Shown here: piece by piece, positions 11,262 through 22,450 of the stretch
Layout: the number at the start of each line of letters is the position of its first letter
How positions within the stretch are numbered: position 1 is the stretch's first letter
NCBI GenBank assembly: GCA_030762935.1
Contig: CM060898.1
Span: 95,586,781-95,650,780, forward strand
Length of the DNA: 64,000 nucleotides
Reading direction: 5' to 3'
Source of the DNA: Hymenopus coronatus
Taxonomy: Eukaryota; Arthropoda; Insecta; Mantodea; Hymenopodidae
The notes under the pieces: generated by a model
Databases searched by the model: none
The model's input: the letters and a program-made list of their open reading frames with translations, nothing else
What the model was told of the DNA's origin: nothing
Program-made: the position numbers and the translations under genes

Positions 11262-11325
11262 TTATAATCGTCCTATATGACCAAACTAGGTTAAAGGACG
11301 TTAAACTAAAAAAAAAAATTATTTA
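11262..11325 (+). mobile_element. SINE-A tail fragment
   Basis: CGTCCTATATGACCAAACTA then GGTTAAAGGACGTTAAACT and an A-run. This matches the 3' tail of the SINE-A copy at 41248-41507. Only the tail is present (5' truncated), and it faces the next copy head-on. Confidence 0.65.
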
Positions 11326-11335
11326 TTCATTATTT

Positions 11336-11580
11336 ATTGTTTTATTTTTTTAGCTTAACGTTCTTTAACCTGGTTGGTCATATCGGACGATGAATCAAAT
11401 TGGTGAAACGATGCTCAAGTGATGCTTAAAGTTACTTGACATTCGTCTTTTCAGGATAAGCGAAAACCCCGAGAAAAAAGTCATCCGGGTAATTCCCCCT
11501 AAACGAGATTCAAACTCGCGACCTGTTGAATGTGAGGCAGACACCCTACCAGCACATTACCCGGGCCGACCACCTTCTGC
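11336..11580 (-). mobile_element. SINE-A copy (tRNA-derived)
   Basis: Read on the - strand: a tRNA-like head (GGTAATGTGCTGGTAGGGTG, GCCTCACATTCAACAGGTCG, B box GAGTTTGAATCTCG), then CCCGGATGACTTTTTCTCGG, GAAAAGACGAATGTCAAGTA and a tail ACCAGGTTAAAGAACGTTAA. Such elements are Pol III transcripts copied by LINE machinery. With 11262-11325 it forms an inverted pair that could fold through the shared tail. Confidence 0.8.
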
Positions 11581-11593
11581 CCAATTCAGCTCA

Positions 11594-11671
11594 TTGCCAC
11601 TACCACTACGCCTACGACTACCACTACCACTATTATTATTATCATTATTATTGTTATTGTTATTATTATTA
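11594..11671. repeat. Trinucleotide microsatellite
   Basis: CTACCACTAC repeats grade into (TTA)n/(TTG)n. Open frames through it encode only Asn and Ser/Gly runs, so they are not counted as genes. Confidence 0.85.
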
Positions 11672-12739
11672 ATTGTACGTTGTTTATTTACACTACCACA
11701 AAGTAAATAGTCCGGGTCTGCCATATCTTGCAGCATCAAATACAAAACTGGTGTCACAAGAAGTATTTATTAAATCGTAAAGATGATCCTGAAACGGTAA
11801 GCTGGAAACCACTGAAGACATCCGCTCTTCAATCGGAAAACAGTTGCAAGGTGACTTAAATTAAAATATATGTAGGTAGGGTTATTCTGGCATTGATCAT
11901 CACTCGCAGCCCTTGTTTCAATTGTTATGGTACTCTGGAAATGGAATGCTCTCAAAGTGTTCTTGACAAGCACTGAAGAATATCTTAGCACTAACCGCTT
12001 GGATGTACTAATGGTATTGTGAGGGATTAAAATATTACTTTTAATTATAATGCTTTTTTGGACTTCAGGAACAAAAACAAAAAGTTTTGCTGTAGTTTTA
12101 TTCAACAAGATAAAATTGTGAATATTTATACAATAGCTGCATTCTCTAAGTATGGGGTTTGAAAACAAAGACAGTGTAATTTATGAATTCCGTTATCAAC
12201 TTATTATTATCCCTGAGATCTATAGCGTTAAGAGTCCAGGGTTTTGTTCAGAAAGGACATGTAGTGCCGACTTTTATCTAAGGAGTAGAGGATATGATAT
12301 AGATTGCATATTTAATCTAAAGTCTTAATGTGAAAGTGTACAAATTTTTGTTTCGGTTGGCCAATCGTGGAGTATTATCGGATATACAGAGGTGCTAAAC
12401 GTAGTAAGGGATTTTTAAAATGTTCAGAGTGTGTATATGTGTGTGCGAACGTTACGCAAGGATATTCCACACTGCATCCATCAGCTTATTGTACGTCAGG
12501 CCCCTAGAGGAGAGTATAAGATGAGTGTAATTTCAGAGGTTGGCCGACATCCGGATAGGGAGAGAGCCTCCATGGTCCATAACAGTTCACAAGCAGTTCT
12601 ACATCTCGACGCGGGGAGCGCCAGGAACCCGTGGCTCAGTCTTGGATAAACCACCCGAGTCCACAAACAACCAGCAGCGCCAACCCACTGCCGAGAGCTG
12701 TATGTCCAGAGCGCAGTCACCTCCACGGAATGGCGCTTC
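11672..12739. other. Unassigned DNA with a 132-codon frame
   Basis: The - strand frame 11770-12168 is open for 132 codons, among the longest here, with the stretch RYSSVLVKNTLRAFHFQST. I recognise no family, and composition offers no support for coding. 12430-12740 is GC-richer than its surroundings and has the feel of an old retroelement end, but I cannot assign it. Confidence 0.3.
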
Positions 12740-12925
12740 AGCTGTAGTGGTCGTCGACACTTAAACCGTGAAGAGACCGGTTGGGATGAAATGCAGATGA
12801 AATGAAGGGATAGGAAGGTGGGAGCATTCGCCTAGAAACCTCCGAAAAAAAACCCATATTTCAGAGAGTTCGGCCACGGGGAACCGATCCCATGACCTCC
12901 CGAATGTCAGTCTCAGAAGAAATGT
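12740..12925 (-). mobile_element. SINE-C copy (tRNA-derived), old
   Basis: On the - strand: GACTGACATTCGGGAGGTCA, GGGATCGGTTCC (B-box-like), CTCTCTGAAATATGGG and a T-run with CGGAGGTTTC. It shares this order with 29313-29400 and, more loosely, 60905-61075. Confidence 0.5.
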
Positions 12926-13129
12926 CTGAACACGGTGTTCAGAGTATGTACCATATAAGTGAAAATAAGCGTTAGTGTGGGTTATTGGAAATTATGAGAT
13001 AATTTTGGACATTCGTTAGGGCCTGTAGTATAGAGCAGTTATTTACCTCGATACGTTAAAAAGCTGATACCGGCAATGCAATAACGGTTCACACTATCGC
13101 CAAGATTTGTCGCAACTCAACAAGATGCA

Positions 13130-13275
13130 AGGAAAGCCATGGTGCGTGCACAAGTTCATATTAGTTGGAAAGAAAAATTCAGACAGAAAAATCTAATGAC
13201 ACAGCTAGGATTTGAACCACGAATCTTCGGCTTACATAATTATACCGATGCTCTAACCGAGCTACCGGCACAAAA
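13130..13275 (-). mobile_element. SINE-D copy (tRNA-derived)
   Basis: On the - strand it begins GCCGGTAGCTCGGTTAGAGC (13250-13269), a good tRNA 5' half with A box, then B box GGTTCAAATCC (13208-13218), then a non-tRNA body with TAGATTTTTCTGTCTGAATT and CTTTCCAAC. The anticodon-arm region is too long for a functional tRNA. This is the best-preserved head of the family here. Confidence 0.75.
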
Positions 13276-13716
13276 TGAAATTCTCCAACTGACTTAATGT
13301 TGAATTCAGTCTGACTCTACGATTCCAATTGTAACCTACACGTGGAATGTTTGGAAGAACGACTAATTTTGTATCGTTTATTGCTGTTTTCGCCCCAATG
13401 TCGTGAAACTTTGTAATACAAATGGAATATAGAGCACAGAGTAGTGAACATTTAGGTTGAATTTTGGTTGTCCACAGATTAGCAGACTCGTACAGATGGG
13501 TTCTTACTGTGATGACCGGGGACGCAAGAAAGACTCATGTGGTTTGATGTTTTTTCATTTTATTTCTCTTTCTAGCCCTTTATCGATGTTTCTTGTCTTG
13601 TATTTTCTTGCTCATGCCATTCATCTTTATTCTTCTTTTGCTGGCCTTCCTTGCGGAATGCGCACACGTTGGTTCCCATCATGTCTTTGATCCTTTTTCT
13701 CTTTTGTTTCTCGTTT
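13276..13716. other. Unassigned DNA
   Basis: No repeat block or family match seen. The second half is strongly T/C-rich on the + strand (TTTCTCTTTC runs). Confidence 0.4.
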
Positions 13717-14577
13717 TATTTTTACTTTCTCTACACACGCATTAGATAGGTAGATAAGGTGTTGCAATCCACCCAAAAGTTCTATATCGAGATTTCACTG
13801 GATATGCACGGCTTAGGGTTCCTTGTAGATAAAAAAGAACATTAGAAAAAGTCCGAGTAAGTGTGTCCATGTGTGTGTGTGTATGTGTGTGAACAATATA
13901 ATTCAAAAACGAAAAGTCAGTTAGTTAAATACCAAACTTGCTGATTAAATTCAGCGTCTACCAAGAATGAGACACAAAAATGTCCAAGAAAATTTCTCCG
14001 CCTCAAACTACCATTTACATTGAACATTTTTCTTTAACAATTTTTGTTAAAATACCGTATATTAGAGATATTTACATGACAAATAAAACGTATATCTCGA
14101 ATTTCTGCGAATAGCTTCTGAGGACTTCTTCACTTTGGATGACTTTTGAATAATGGTAAATCATAAGAGATAGATTAAAACTGAATACACATAAAAGTAG
14201 ATCTCGTTAAAACACAGAATTTGTCATACACATTTTTGAGTTAACCATTTCCGAGGTATTCCTAGTTATTGGTTTCAATTTTAAAATATTTCAACTTTTT
14301 TGGAATGGGGATTTGTAATTCCTTTTCCATTTATTTTACTCCTGATCATGCACAGAGAACCGGATTCAGTCATATTGCAACCAACTAAGATTTGGCTATC
14401 GCTTTAGCCTGTGTGTTCCCTTATTTCCCTTCCAGTTATAAGGATCTAAGAAATAAGAGAATTTCTTCTAGTATGTATATTGATTAGAATGAAGTAGGTA
14501 GAAGAATAGGACGTAAGAATAGTTTATTACAGAATAGGTAGAAACAGTCATGCGAATGGAACACATTAGATTTTTTA
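13717..14577 (-). repeat. PER copy, full length
   Basis: R-end TTTTTACTTTCTCTACACAC through (GT)n at about 13870-13890, C-run and CTACCATTTACAT, to the L-end GTCATGCGAATGGAACACAT then TAGATTTTTT. About 860 bp. Confidence 0.85.
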
Positions 14578-15411
14578 TCTTAACCTCCATGTGAGTAATC
14601 TGAGGACATCCGCACACCTTAGCGTGTAGCCAGTGACTGGATAATGGTATTATCTCCCGCTCTGTTTCGCCATGTCATATCTGCTGTTTAACTTCTAACG
14701 GCAATAATTACGTACCTCTATACACAGAAGGCTGGGGTAACATTGCTCTCGATATTACACTTACCCAAATGTAAGTAACGCCTGGTGAGTTAGAGCCGCG
14801 GTCGAAGAACGGTTGCGATTGTGGAGGATTTTGCCCATCATGGAGACATCTCCAACATCTTACAGAAACGCCGAAGAACATTTGTAAGGAATGTAAAACC
14901 CCCTCCATCTTGTTACTTAGTGATTATGGGCATGGAAGAGGGCCAATCTCTAAGTTTACAAAATGTTGCTCATAAAATCGCTGGAGCCGTGAAATCGTGC
15001 ACGCATAGTATCCTTTGGTAGAGTACCTGAGATAAACAGACCAGGACCATACTAAAGGCCACCGTTCTCTGTGCTTACCCTGTCGCATTCAACTCTTCAA
15101 GAGGGTCGTCACTACCCATATTTTTGAAGACTTGTTGGACGAAGAATTTCTCGTAAATCTTGCGATCAAGAAATTATCTCCATGCACAGAGTCTAGGCGA
15201 AAGGTAAATAAATGTTAGTAACCATTCGTACCCTGTTCCTCGCATTTGAGGGTGTTGATCTGCTCAAAACGACGGACTTTTGCACATATCTAGTCGTTAC
15301 AGAGTTTTAAGTGCCTATGCTTTGACACACGCAGATCTGTTTACGAGCACTATTTCTATCTGTAAGAACTGACATGATTGATATTACCTGCACATCTGTC
15401 TACATAACTTG
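14578..15411. other. Unassigned DNA
   Basis: About 830 bp with higher GC than PER and no PER block. Opposed 66-codon frames overlap at 14708-15021. None matches a family I know. It may be part of an undetected transposon. Confidence 0.4.
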
Positions 15412-15978
15412 GAATAGATTAGGCTAAAGCGATAGCCAATTCTCTAAATTGGTGCTATGTGGTTGAAATTCGGTTTTTATTACAAGGCCAGAGGTAAATC
15501 AAAAGAGACAGGAATAATGAGCTCCGTTCGATAAAAATTGTAAGTGTTTTAAAATTGAAACTAATAACAGACAATATATCGAAAATGCTTAACTCCTCAA
15601 AACTTGTATATGACGTAAATACATTTTTTGTGTAGTCCTTTTCTGGCTCTTCCGGTTACCACTTATGCAAAAGTCATCCATAATGACAAGGTCTTCAGAG
15701 GCCATTCTCTAGAAACTAGATTATATTATTTATATGTCATTAATATACAGCGTTTTAACCAAAATCCTTAGAGCCGATTTTTAGAAAATCGAAAATTTCG
15801 AAAAATGTCCCATGCAAAGGAGAGTTTGGAGTACGGGAATTTTCCGTAAACTGTTCGTAGCTCATCTTGGGAAGATATTGAATTTAAATACCAAGTTTGG
15901 TATTTAACAGACTTTTCGTTTATGGGTTATGGTATCCACACATACATACACACACGCACGTGGACCTTTCTCTAAAAA
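15412..15978 (+). repeat. PER copy, truncated at both ends
   Basis: Enters at GATTAGGCTAAAGCGATAGC and leaves in TGGACCTTTCTCTAAAAAT, just after the short (CA)n. The next L-end starts in this A-run. Confidence 0.7.
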
Positions 15979-16630
15979 TCATATGTGTTCCATCCCATAA
16001 TTTTCTCAATTTGTTCTGAACAACATATTCTTACAAAAGATTGTTCTTTATCTACAGCATACTAATCCAGATAAACATTAACAAAATTGGTTTTATTATT
16101 TGCTTCCTTATAAGTAGAAGGAAAATATGGAAATACACTAGGCTAAAGCAATAGTTAAATCCTTTCCAAACTGATCGCTATGTGAAATAGTTAAAAAGTC
16201 GGTTCTGGATGGAAGGATGGAATTAGACCGAAATATGCAATGCGATAGCAGGGATTAATCTCCTGGTTTTCGTCAAGTTGCGCGAATCATTAAGCTACTA
16301 TGATAGCATGCTGACACAACATTAAATTCTCCAACTAACTCGCCTTTTTCGCGGTAAACTAGAAGGAGATCTCAAATTATTTTGAGATTACTTATCCCAA
16401 TGGCGAATTACAACGTTCTAATTACTTTAAGTTCCTGGCTTCATAATGTAATCAACTATGCTTCTCTATGCACGGCCAGGAGTAAAACAAAAGAGATACA
16501 AAATTTCCGTTTGGAAAAAGTAAAGTAGGTATTCCAAAATGTATACCTATAAAAGAAATAGCTCGGAAATGGTTGACATCAAAAAATAAGTGCATGTCAT
16601 AAATTGTGAGTTTTAATTAGGTATACATTT
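15979..16630 (+). repeat. PER copy, interrupted by a SINE
   Basis: L-end CATATGTGTTCCATCCCATA to GCTATGTGAAATAGTTAAAA (16205). It resumes at ACGGCCAGGAGTAAAACAAA (about 16471) and ends mid-element at 16630 against a reverse R-end. The pieces are collinear, so the SINE inserted after the copy was in place. Confidence 0.7.
16205..16455 (-). mobile_element. SINE-D copy, inserted in PER, decayed
   Basis: On the - strand the remains of a tRNA-like head (TAGTAGCTTAATGATTCGCG) precede GAGATTAATCCCTGCTATCG, and a body with TTTCGGTCTAATTCC lies at the low-coordinate end. The boundary and target duplication are unclear. Confidence 0.45.
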
Positions 16631-16998
16631 TATTTTCTCTAGCATGTATATACTTTGTACATAGTAGGTAGAGAAGGTATTCCAAACCACCCAAAAATTC
16701 AATACCGAGATTTCACCGGAAATAGGTGCTTCGTAACCTTTGCATAAAAAAAGAAAATTTTAGATAACGCCCAATGTGTATATGTATGAGCAACATAACT
16801 CAAAAATGAAAAGTAACAATAAATACCAATACCAATTATTTTATTTAAGCTTAGTGTCCACCAAGGATACCACACCAAGCTTTTTCAAGAAAATCCCCCC
16901 CCCACAAATTACCCTTTACATGCAAAAGCTTTCTAAAATTGTTATTTTCTCAAAATTGGCTCTACTGATATTGATTAAAATACCGTGTATATATACAT

Positions 16999-17185
16999 AT
17001 ATTGATTAATTGATACTCAAATGATTTCGGGGTCCATGGAACTTAAAATTACTCGACATTCGTCTTCTCAAGATAAGGGAACCCCCCAAAAAAACCTTAT
17101 CCGGGCAATTCACCCTAAGCGAACTCATGACCTTTTGAATGTGAGGTAAACACGCTATCACCACATTACCCATGCGGGCTTAGTG
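16999..17185 (-). mobile_element. SINE-A copy with 10-bp target duplication
   Basis: Flanked by ATATATACAT at 16989-16998 and 17186-17195. On the - strand: CCCGCATGGGTAATGTGGTG, CCTCACATTCAAAAGGTCAT, TGCCCGGATAAGG and GACGAATGTCGAGTAA. The B box is damaged. The duplication shows true insertion into the PER copy. Confidence 0.85.
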
Positions 17186-17597
17186 ATATATACATGCCAA
17201 ATAAAATGCATATCTTGAGTTTCCCGGGAATAGCATCTGAAATCCTTCTCTTTCTGAATGACTTTTGCATAACCGGTAAACCGTAACAGATAGACAGAAA
17301 CTTACAATACAAAAATTCAGATCTCGCCAAAACACACAATACATGTCCTTTGTATTTTTGTTGTGGAGCTAACCATTTCTGAGATATTAACTTATTGGCT
17401 TCATTTTAAAATATTTACGCTTTTCTCTAACTGGAAGTAGGTCGTGTTTCTTTTGCTTTACCTTTGGCCATGCAGAGAAGGGGATTCAATGACAATCGCA
17501 TAGCGACAGTTTTTAAAACGTTTGATTATCGATTTAGCATAGCATATTCCCTTAGAAACTTAGTAATAAGTCTAAGGAACTAAGTAATAAGACCATT

Positions 17598-17839
17598 TTT
17601 TTGGTAGTGTTTAACGCCCGCTTTAACTACATATGGCACCGCAGGCGGTGGCACTGATGATACATGAATGATGATGGTGCACCGGTGGAATGCGATGGCG
17701 GGGGAAACCGGAGAACCCGGAGAAAACCCGCCCCAGCGCCGCTTTTTCCACCACAAATCTCACATGCTGTCGCTTGGGATCGAACCCCGGCCGTCTAGGT
17801 GAGAGGTGAGTGGTCTAACTACTCGGCCACGGCGTGGCC
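17598..17839 (-). mobile_element. SINE-B copy with 9-bp target duplication
   Basis: Flanked by AAGACCATT at 17589-17597 and 17840-17848. On the - strand: tRNA-like head GCCGTGGCCGAGTAGTTAGA, B box GGGGTTCGATCCC (17776-17788), then AGATTTGTGGTGG, GGGTTTTCTCCGGG, TTTCCCCCGCCATCGCATTC and tail GGCGTTAAACACTACC. The head resembles a Leu/Ser-type tRNA. Confidence 0.9.
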
Positions 17840-17930
17840 AAGACCATTCTGCTGATGCTTATCTCGATTAATATGGGGAAGAAGAATATTTTGCAAGGAC
17901 AGGAAGAAAAAGTCATGTGAATGGAACACA

Positions 17931-18528
17931 TTACATTTTTTGTGTAGTAAAACTTTGTCTATCTAGTGCGGTTTACCAATTATACAAAAGTAATCCAGAA
18001 TGAAGAGGATATTCCCAAGAAATTGAGGATATCTTTAATATATGGTGTTTTAAACAAAATCTTTAGAGCCACTTTGAAGAAAACCGAAAATATCGAAAAA
18101 TTTTCCACGTAGTTTGGGGTGGGGGATTTTCCTTAAAATCTCATTTTTTTTAATTTATGCTATTGCATTCTCAACTTTACTTTTTTAATAATTTTAATAG
18201 TTAATCTTTATGAAACATTCCATTTCACAAAAGAAGAACTAGAAATAATGTAATTATAACTCCTCTTTTAATAAAAGTTGCTTGTGCACCCTTTCATCCT
18301 TGGAAGATACAAAAATAAATATAAACTTTGGTATTCAACGATTTTTTATTTTTGGATTATTACACATACACAAATATTTTTCTAAAAGTGCTTTTTGGGA
18401 GGGGGATTCAGCGGGACTTAAAACAGATATTTCTAGTGAAATCATGGTATGAAATTTTTCGGTGGAATACAATATCTTCTCTGTCTACTATGTGCATTTG
18501 TACATACGTGTTAGAGAAATAATAAAAA
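17931..18528 (+). repeat. PER copy, L-half missing, with 150-bp insert
   Basis: Starts at TACATTTTTTGTGTAGTAAA where the previous reverse L-end stops, and ends TTAGAGAAATAATAAAAA. At 18143-18292 about 150 bp of non-PER sequence sit between CTTAAAATCTC and CATCCTTGGAAG. Confidence 0.7.
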
Positions 18529-19278
18529 AAACTTATGTGTTCCATTTATGTGATTTCTCTACCTATTTTGTAAACGAATTATATTCATACAAAAGATAAT
18601 GCTTTTTTCATGATAATCGAGATAAAAACTAGCAGTAATGTTCTTATCGTATTACTGCTCCCTTGTACATAGAAGCAGAATAAGGGAATACACTAGGCTA
18701 AAGTGATAGCTAAACCTTCGAACAGGGTCGCTATATGCAACAAATTAAAATTTGCTTCGCTTTGAGCTGGTCAATTGTAAAACGAAAGAGAGCTGAAACA
18801 AAAGATGACTTCCCTTTTGAGAAAAGTTTAAATGCTTTAACATTGAAGTAAAAAAACAAGGGATATACTGGAAAGGGTTAACTCTAAAAATAAATTTAAA
18901 AAAGGGTACATTACATAAATTGTGTTTTAACGAGATTTACAATTATTTTTGTGGAGTAAGTTTTCGTCTATCTTTTACGGTTTACAATTTATACAAAAGC
19001 GATTCAGAATGAAGATATTCTCAGAGGCTATTCCCAGAAAATTCAAGATATGCATTTTATTTGTCATGTACACATCTTTGATATACGTATTTTAATCAAA
19101 GTCGTTGGAGCCATTTTATTTAGAAAATCGAAAATTTCGAAAATCTTCCATGTAAAGGGTAGCTTTACTAGTGGATTTTTCTGAATATCTTTGTGTCACA
19201 TCCTTGGAAGATACTAAACTTAAATAGCAAATTGGAGACATACACACACTGACCTTTTTTCCAAAAATAATTTATTTG
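18529..19278 (+). repeat. PER copy, R-end missing, tandem
   Basis: L-end ACTTATGTGTTCCATTTATG after an A-run; all internal blocks present; stops at ACACACTGACCTTTTTTCC, just past the (CA)n site. Confidence 0.75.
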
Positions 19279-19282
19279 TTTG

Positions 19283-20270
19283 TTTTTTACTTTCTCTATA
19301 CTCATTGTGTACATAGTGTATAGAGAAGGTATTGCACTCCAACCAAAAATTCGATATCGAGATTTCACCGGAAATATATGTTTTAGGGTCCCCAATATCC
19401 AAAAAAAGCATTTTCATAAAAAGGTCCGTGTGTGTGTGTCCGTATGTCCGTGTGTCTGTGAACACGATAACTCAAAAACGAAAAGTCGGTAAAATATCAA
19501 ACTTGGTATTTAGGTTTAGTATCTTTCAGGGATGCGACACGATGATTTTGAGAAAAATCCCCCCACCCCCAACTACCCTTTACATGGAAAAAAATCGAAA
19601 ATTTTGATTTTCTCAAAAATGGCTCTAATGATTTTGATTAAAATGTCGTATATTAAAGATATTGATCTGGCAAATAAAATGTATATCTTGATTTTTTTGG
19701 GAATAGCCTCTGAAGAGTAGTTTATTCGGGATGAATTTTACTGAATTTTGAATAACTGCTTAACCGTAAGAGACGGACAAAAACGTCCTACACAAAACAT
19801 GTAGAGCACATTAAAACACACAATTTATATCATATACATTTTTTTCGTGGAGTTCGTCGTTTTTGAGACATTCCTTATTTTTGGTTTCTGCTATGAAAAA
19901 CCTATACTTTTCTCATACAGGAACTTGTCAACTCCTATCCATATAAACAAAGGAACTTCATTAACATAGCAACCAGCTTTTGACTATCACTTTAACTTAA
20001 TGTAGTCCCTTATTTCACTTCTACTTACAAGGAAGCAATAAGATTATTTCTGCTAATTTTTTCTGATTAGCATAAAGTAAATAGAAGTATAAGCTTTTTA
20101 AGAATAATTTGTTGCAGGGATATAGAGAAAGTCATGTGAAGGGTACACATCAGATTTTTTTATTCAGGGATCCTTAAAACTTTTATTTTCGGTGAAATCT
20201 CGGTATGGAATGTTTGGGTAAATCTAAGTAACTTCTCTATACTTGCACATAATCGCTAGAGGAAGTAAAA
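19283..20270 (-). repeat. Fold-back PER: R-end at both termini
   Basis: A full reverse copy (R-end TTTTTTACTTTCTCTATACT, (GT)n at 19428-19459, L-end to CAGATTTTTT at 20160) is joined at a T-run to a forward R-end piece that starts TTATTCAGGGATCC and ends CTAGAGGAAGTAAAA. The whole thus has roughly 110-bp inverted termini. The same junction occurs at 62860-62875. Confidence 0.8.
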
Positions 20271-20979
20271 TTCGCTATAAAATGGGTTCAGGAACTGTGA
20301 AAAAAAAAATGTATCTCATAATTTCTTAACTTTACTTTCTCAGGGGCATCAGAATACTTAATTTGTTTATTAAATACAATATAACCTCTACCATTCTATT
20401 TACTATATATAGGTGGTAGAGAACGCAACAACCACGCGTCTGCTCGTCAACACCTCAAAATATTATCTAAGTGATTCATTTTTAACCTAAAATATGAAAA
20501 AAAGGTGACCGGATATAGAAGATATTCCAAGACTCACATACATCAGATTTTAAGTTCAGAGAAACTTGGGACAGTATTTAAAAGCATTGTAAATAAAGAA
20601 ATAAAGGAGTGTCTACAAGTTTTGCCCGTTAAGAAGGAGTCTTACCTCTTTTATATAATCGACCTGGAAAAACGTCAGCCTTGTAATGGTATCCCCACCC
20701 TCTTCTCTTCGGATGACGGTTCTCAAAAATAATTTACAATCTTTCATGCCGCAGTTTATTTATTGGTTATGTTTCTTTCGGCAGTGAGTTGGTTGCCGAC
20801 GTCATCCCAACACCTTCCCAGAAACACAAGAGTGGCCTTAAGACCCTGATCTTGGAAATATATAAGGAATCGGTTAAGAAATGTAATTGATTCACTCTTA
20901 TTGTCAAGTCATTGATCTGCCAAGTTTTTTTGTCCTAACCTGTTCTGCAAATCCTAAAAAAACAAAACAAAAAAAAAAA
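20271..20979. other. Unassigned DNA
   Basis: A weak R-end-like stretch (TTTACTTTCTCAGGGGCATC, 20334-20353) is followed by unrecognised sequence with a 75-codon + frame at 20505-20732 (Lys/Glu-rich, no family recognised). A mixed A-run ends the segment. Confidence 0.35.
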
Positions 20980-21746
20980 CCTGATCGTTGTATTCACATG
21001 ACTTTCTCTACCTATTCAGAACAAATTATTCCTACAGAAGCCTATCCTTCTAACTTACTTCATGCTAATCGAGAGAAACATTTTCAGAAATGGTTTTACA
21101 TAGTTTATATTTGTACGCGGAAAATAAGGGAATACACTTAAGCTAAAGTTATAGTCGTGTCTTTTAAGATATGGTCGATACATGAAGGCATTGAATTGCA
21201 TGACCATAATGAGAAAAAAAATCTCGGAAATGATTAGCTCAAAAAAATCTTTGACATAAATTGTGTTTCAAGGAGATAGTTCTTGTTTAATAACATTTTT
21301 ACTATCTTTTACTGCTTAGCAATTATGCAAATGCCATCCAAAGTGAAAAGTGTTTCAGAGGCGGTTTCCAGAAAATTTATGTTTTATTTGTGATGTAAAT
21401 GTCTTTAGTAAGTAGATATATGTTATTTAAATCAAAATTCTTAGAACCATTTTTGAGAAAATTTAAATCTAGAAAACTCTTCTATATAAAGGATAGTTTG
21501 GGAGTAGGAAATGTTTCCTAAAATTTTATTGTGTATTTTGGAAGATACAGAACTTATATACCTATTTTGGTTTTTAACCGACTTGTCGTTTTTGAGTTAT
21601 GTTGATCACATTCACCTTTTTCCAATTGTTTTTTATTCCGGGATCCTCAAAACATGATTCTGGTGATAATTTGGTAGTGAAATTTTGGGTGGAATTAACA
21701 CCTTCTCCACCTCCTATGTTCATTGTACGTGGTAGAGAAAGTAAAC
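20980..21746 (+). repeat. PER copy, internally shortened
   Basis: L-end GATCGTTGTATTCACATGAC to GGTAGAGAAAGTAAAC. Around 21195-21220 the segment with GGCCAGGAGTAAAAC is lost. The (CA)n tract is absent (CTTGTCGTTTTTGAG runs directly to CACCTTTTTCC). Confidence 0.75.
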
Positions 21747-22084
21747 AAATCATCATACATTTTCGAAATGGTTTCAATTACACACTTTGTTGCAGTTGCA
21801 AACAAGTATGTCAGGTAAATGTTTAAAAATAAGACAGCTGGCTTAACTTTTTATATACTGTATGCTTGGCCTGATGATAAACACAAGAAATGTATAGTTT
21901 CAAATACTGAAACTTTCAGATTATCATCAGGAGGTGTACTGTAAACAAAAAGTGATAACTAATTGTTTTTCCATTCACGCTATGTAAATTTAAGTTGGAA
22001 AGGTAAAATCATACTGAACAATTCAATGCCACACTCAGAATTTTCCATGACAACATGCCGGTACGACATGGTAGCCAGCTTCAA
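21747..22084. other. Unassigned DNA with an 11-bp hairpin
   Basis: CCTGATGATAA (about 21871) and TTATCATCAGG (about 21922) are perfect inverted repeats around a loop of about 40 bases. No gene or PER block is evident. Confidence 0.4.
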
Positions 22085-22448
22085 TGGCAATCGCATAACG
22101 ATAGCTTTTAACACTTTTTACTACCGCTTTGTCATAACGCATTCCTTTAGTTTCCTTCTACTTATAAGGAACTAACTAGGAATTACATTCTGCTAATGCT
22201 ATCTCAATTATCATGGTGTAGAAAGAACAATAATCTTTTGTAAGAAGTTTAATTGTAGAGCAGCTAGAGAAACTCATGTGAGTGTAACACATCAGATATT
22301 GCTATTCACATTGTATCTAAACGAAGTATGCAATAAAATGGTTTCTGAAAATTTTTATCTCAATTAATATGAAATAGAAGAATAAGTTTTCTTAAGAATA
22401 ACATTGAAAATGTGTAGCGAAAGTCTTATGAATTTTACCCAACGTTAA
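22085..22448 (-). repeat. Two truncated PER L-halves
   Basis: 22085-22297 runs from GCAATCGCATAACGATAGCT to ACTCATGTGAGTGTAACACA. 22345-22448 repeats the last 100 bp (ATCTCAATTAATATGAAATA... AAGTCTTATGAATTTTACCC). Both lack the R-half. Confidence 0.6.
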
Positions 22449-22450
22449 TG

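Larger units (their letters stand above)
16630..17940 (-). repeat. PER copy interrupted by two SINEs
   Basis: One reverse copy: R-end TTTTATTTTCTCTAGCATG, ATTTCACCGGAAATAG, C-run and ATTACCCTTTACATG, then TAGTGATATATACATG... after the first SINE, TCTAAGGAACTAAGTAATAA before the second, and the L-end GTCATGTGAATGGAACACAT. Both SINEs have exact target duplications, so the uninterrupted copy can be inferred. Confidence 0.8.

Noticed and set aside
11557..11757. Asn- and Ser/Gly-rich frame
   Set aside because: Encoded by a trinucleotide microsatellite overlapping a SINE edge.
11770..12168. 132-codon - strand frame as a host gene
   Set aside because: No recognisable motif, no clear exon signals, and the surroundings are repeats; kept only as an unassigned region.
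13250..13269. Possible tRNA gene (GCCGGTAGCTCGGTTAGAGC on the - strand)
   Set aside because: The anticodon arm is too long and no matching 3' acceptor strand is seen; the sequence continues into a shared SINE body.
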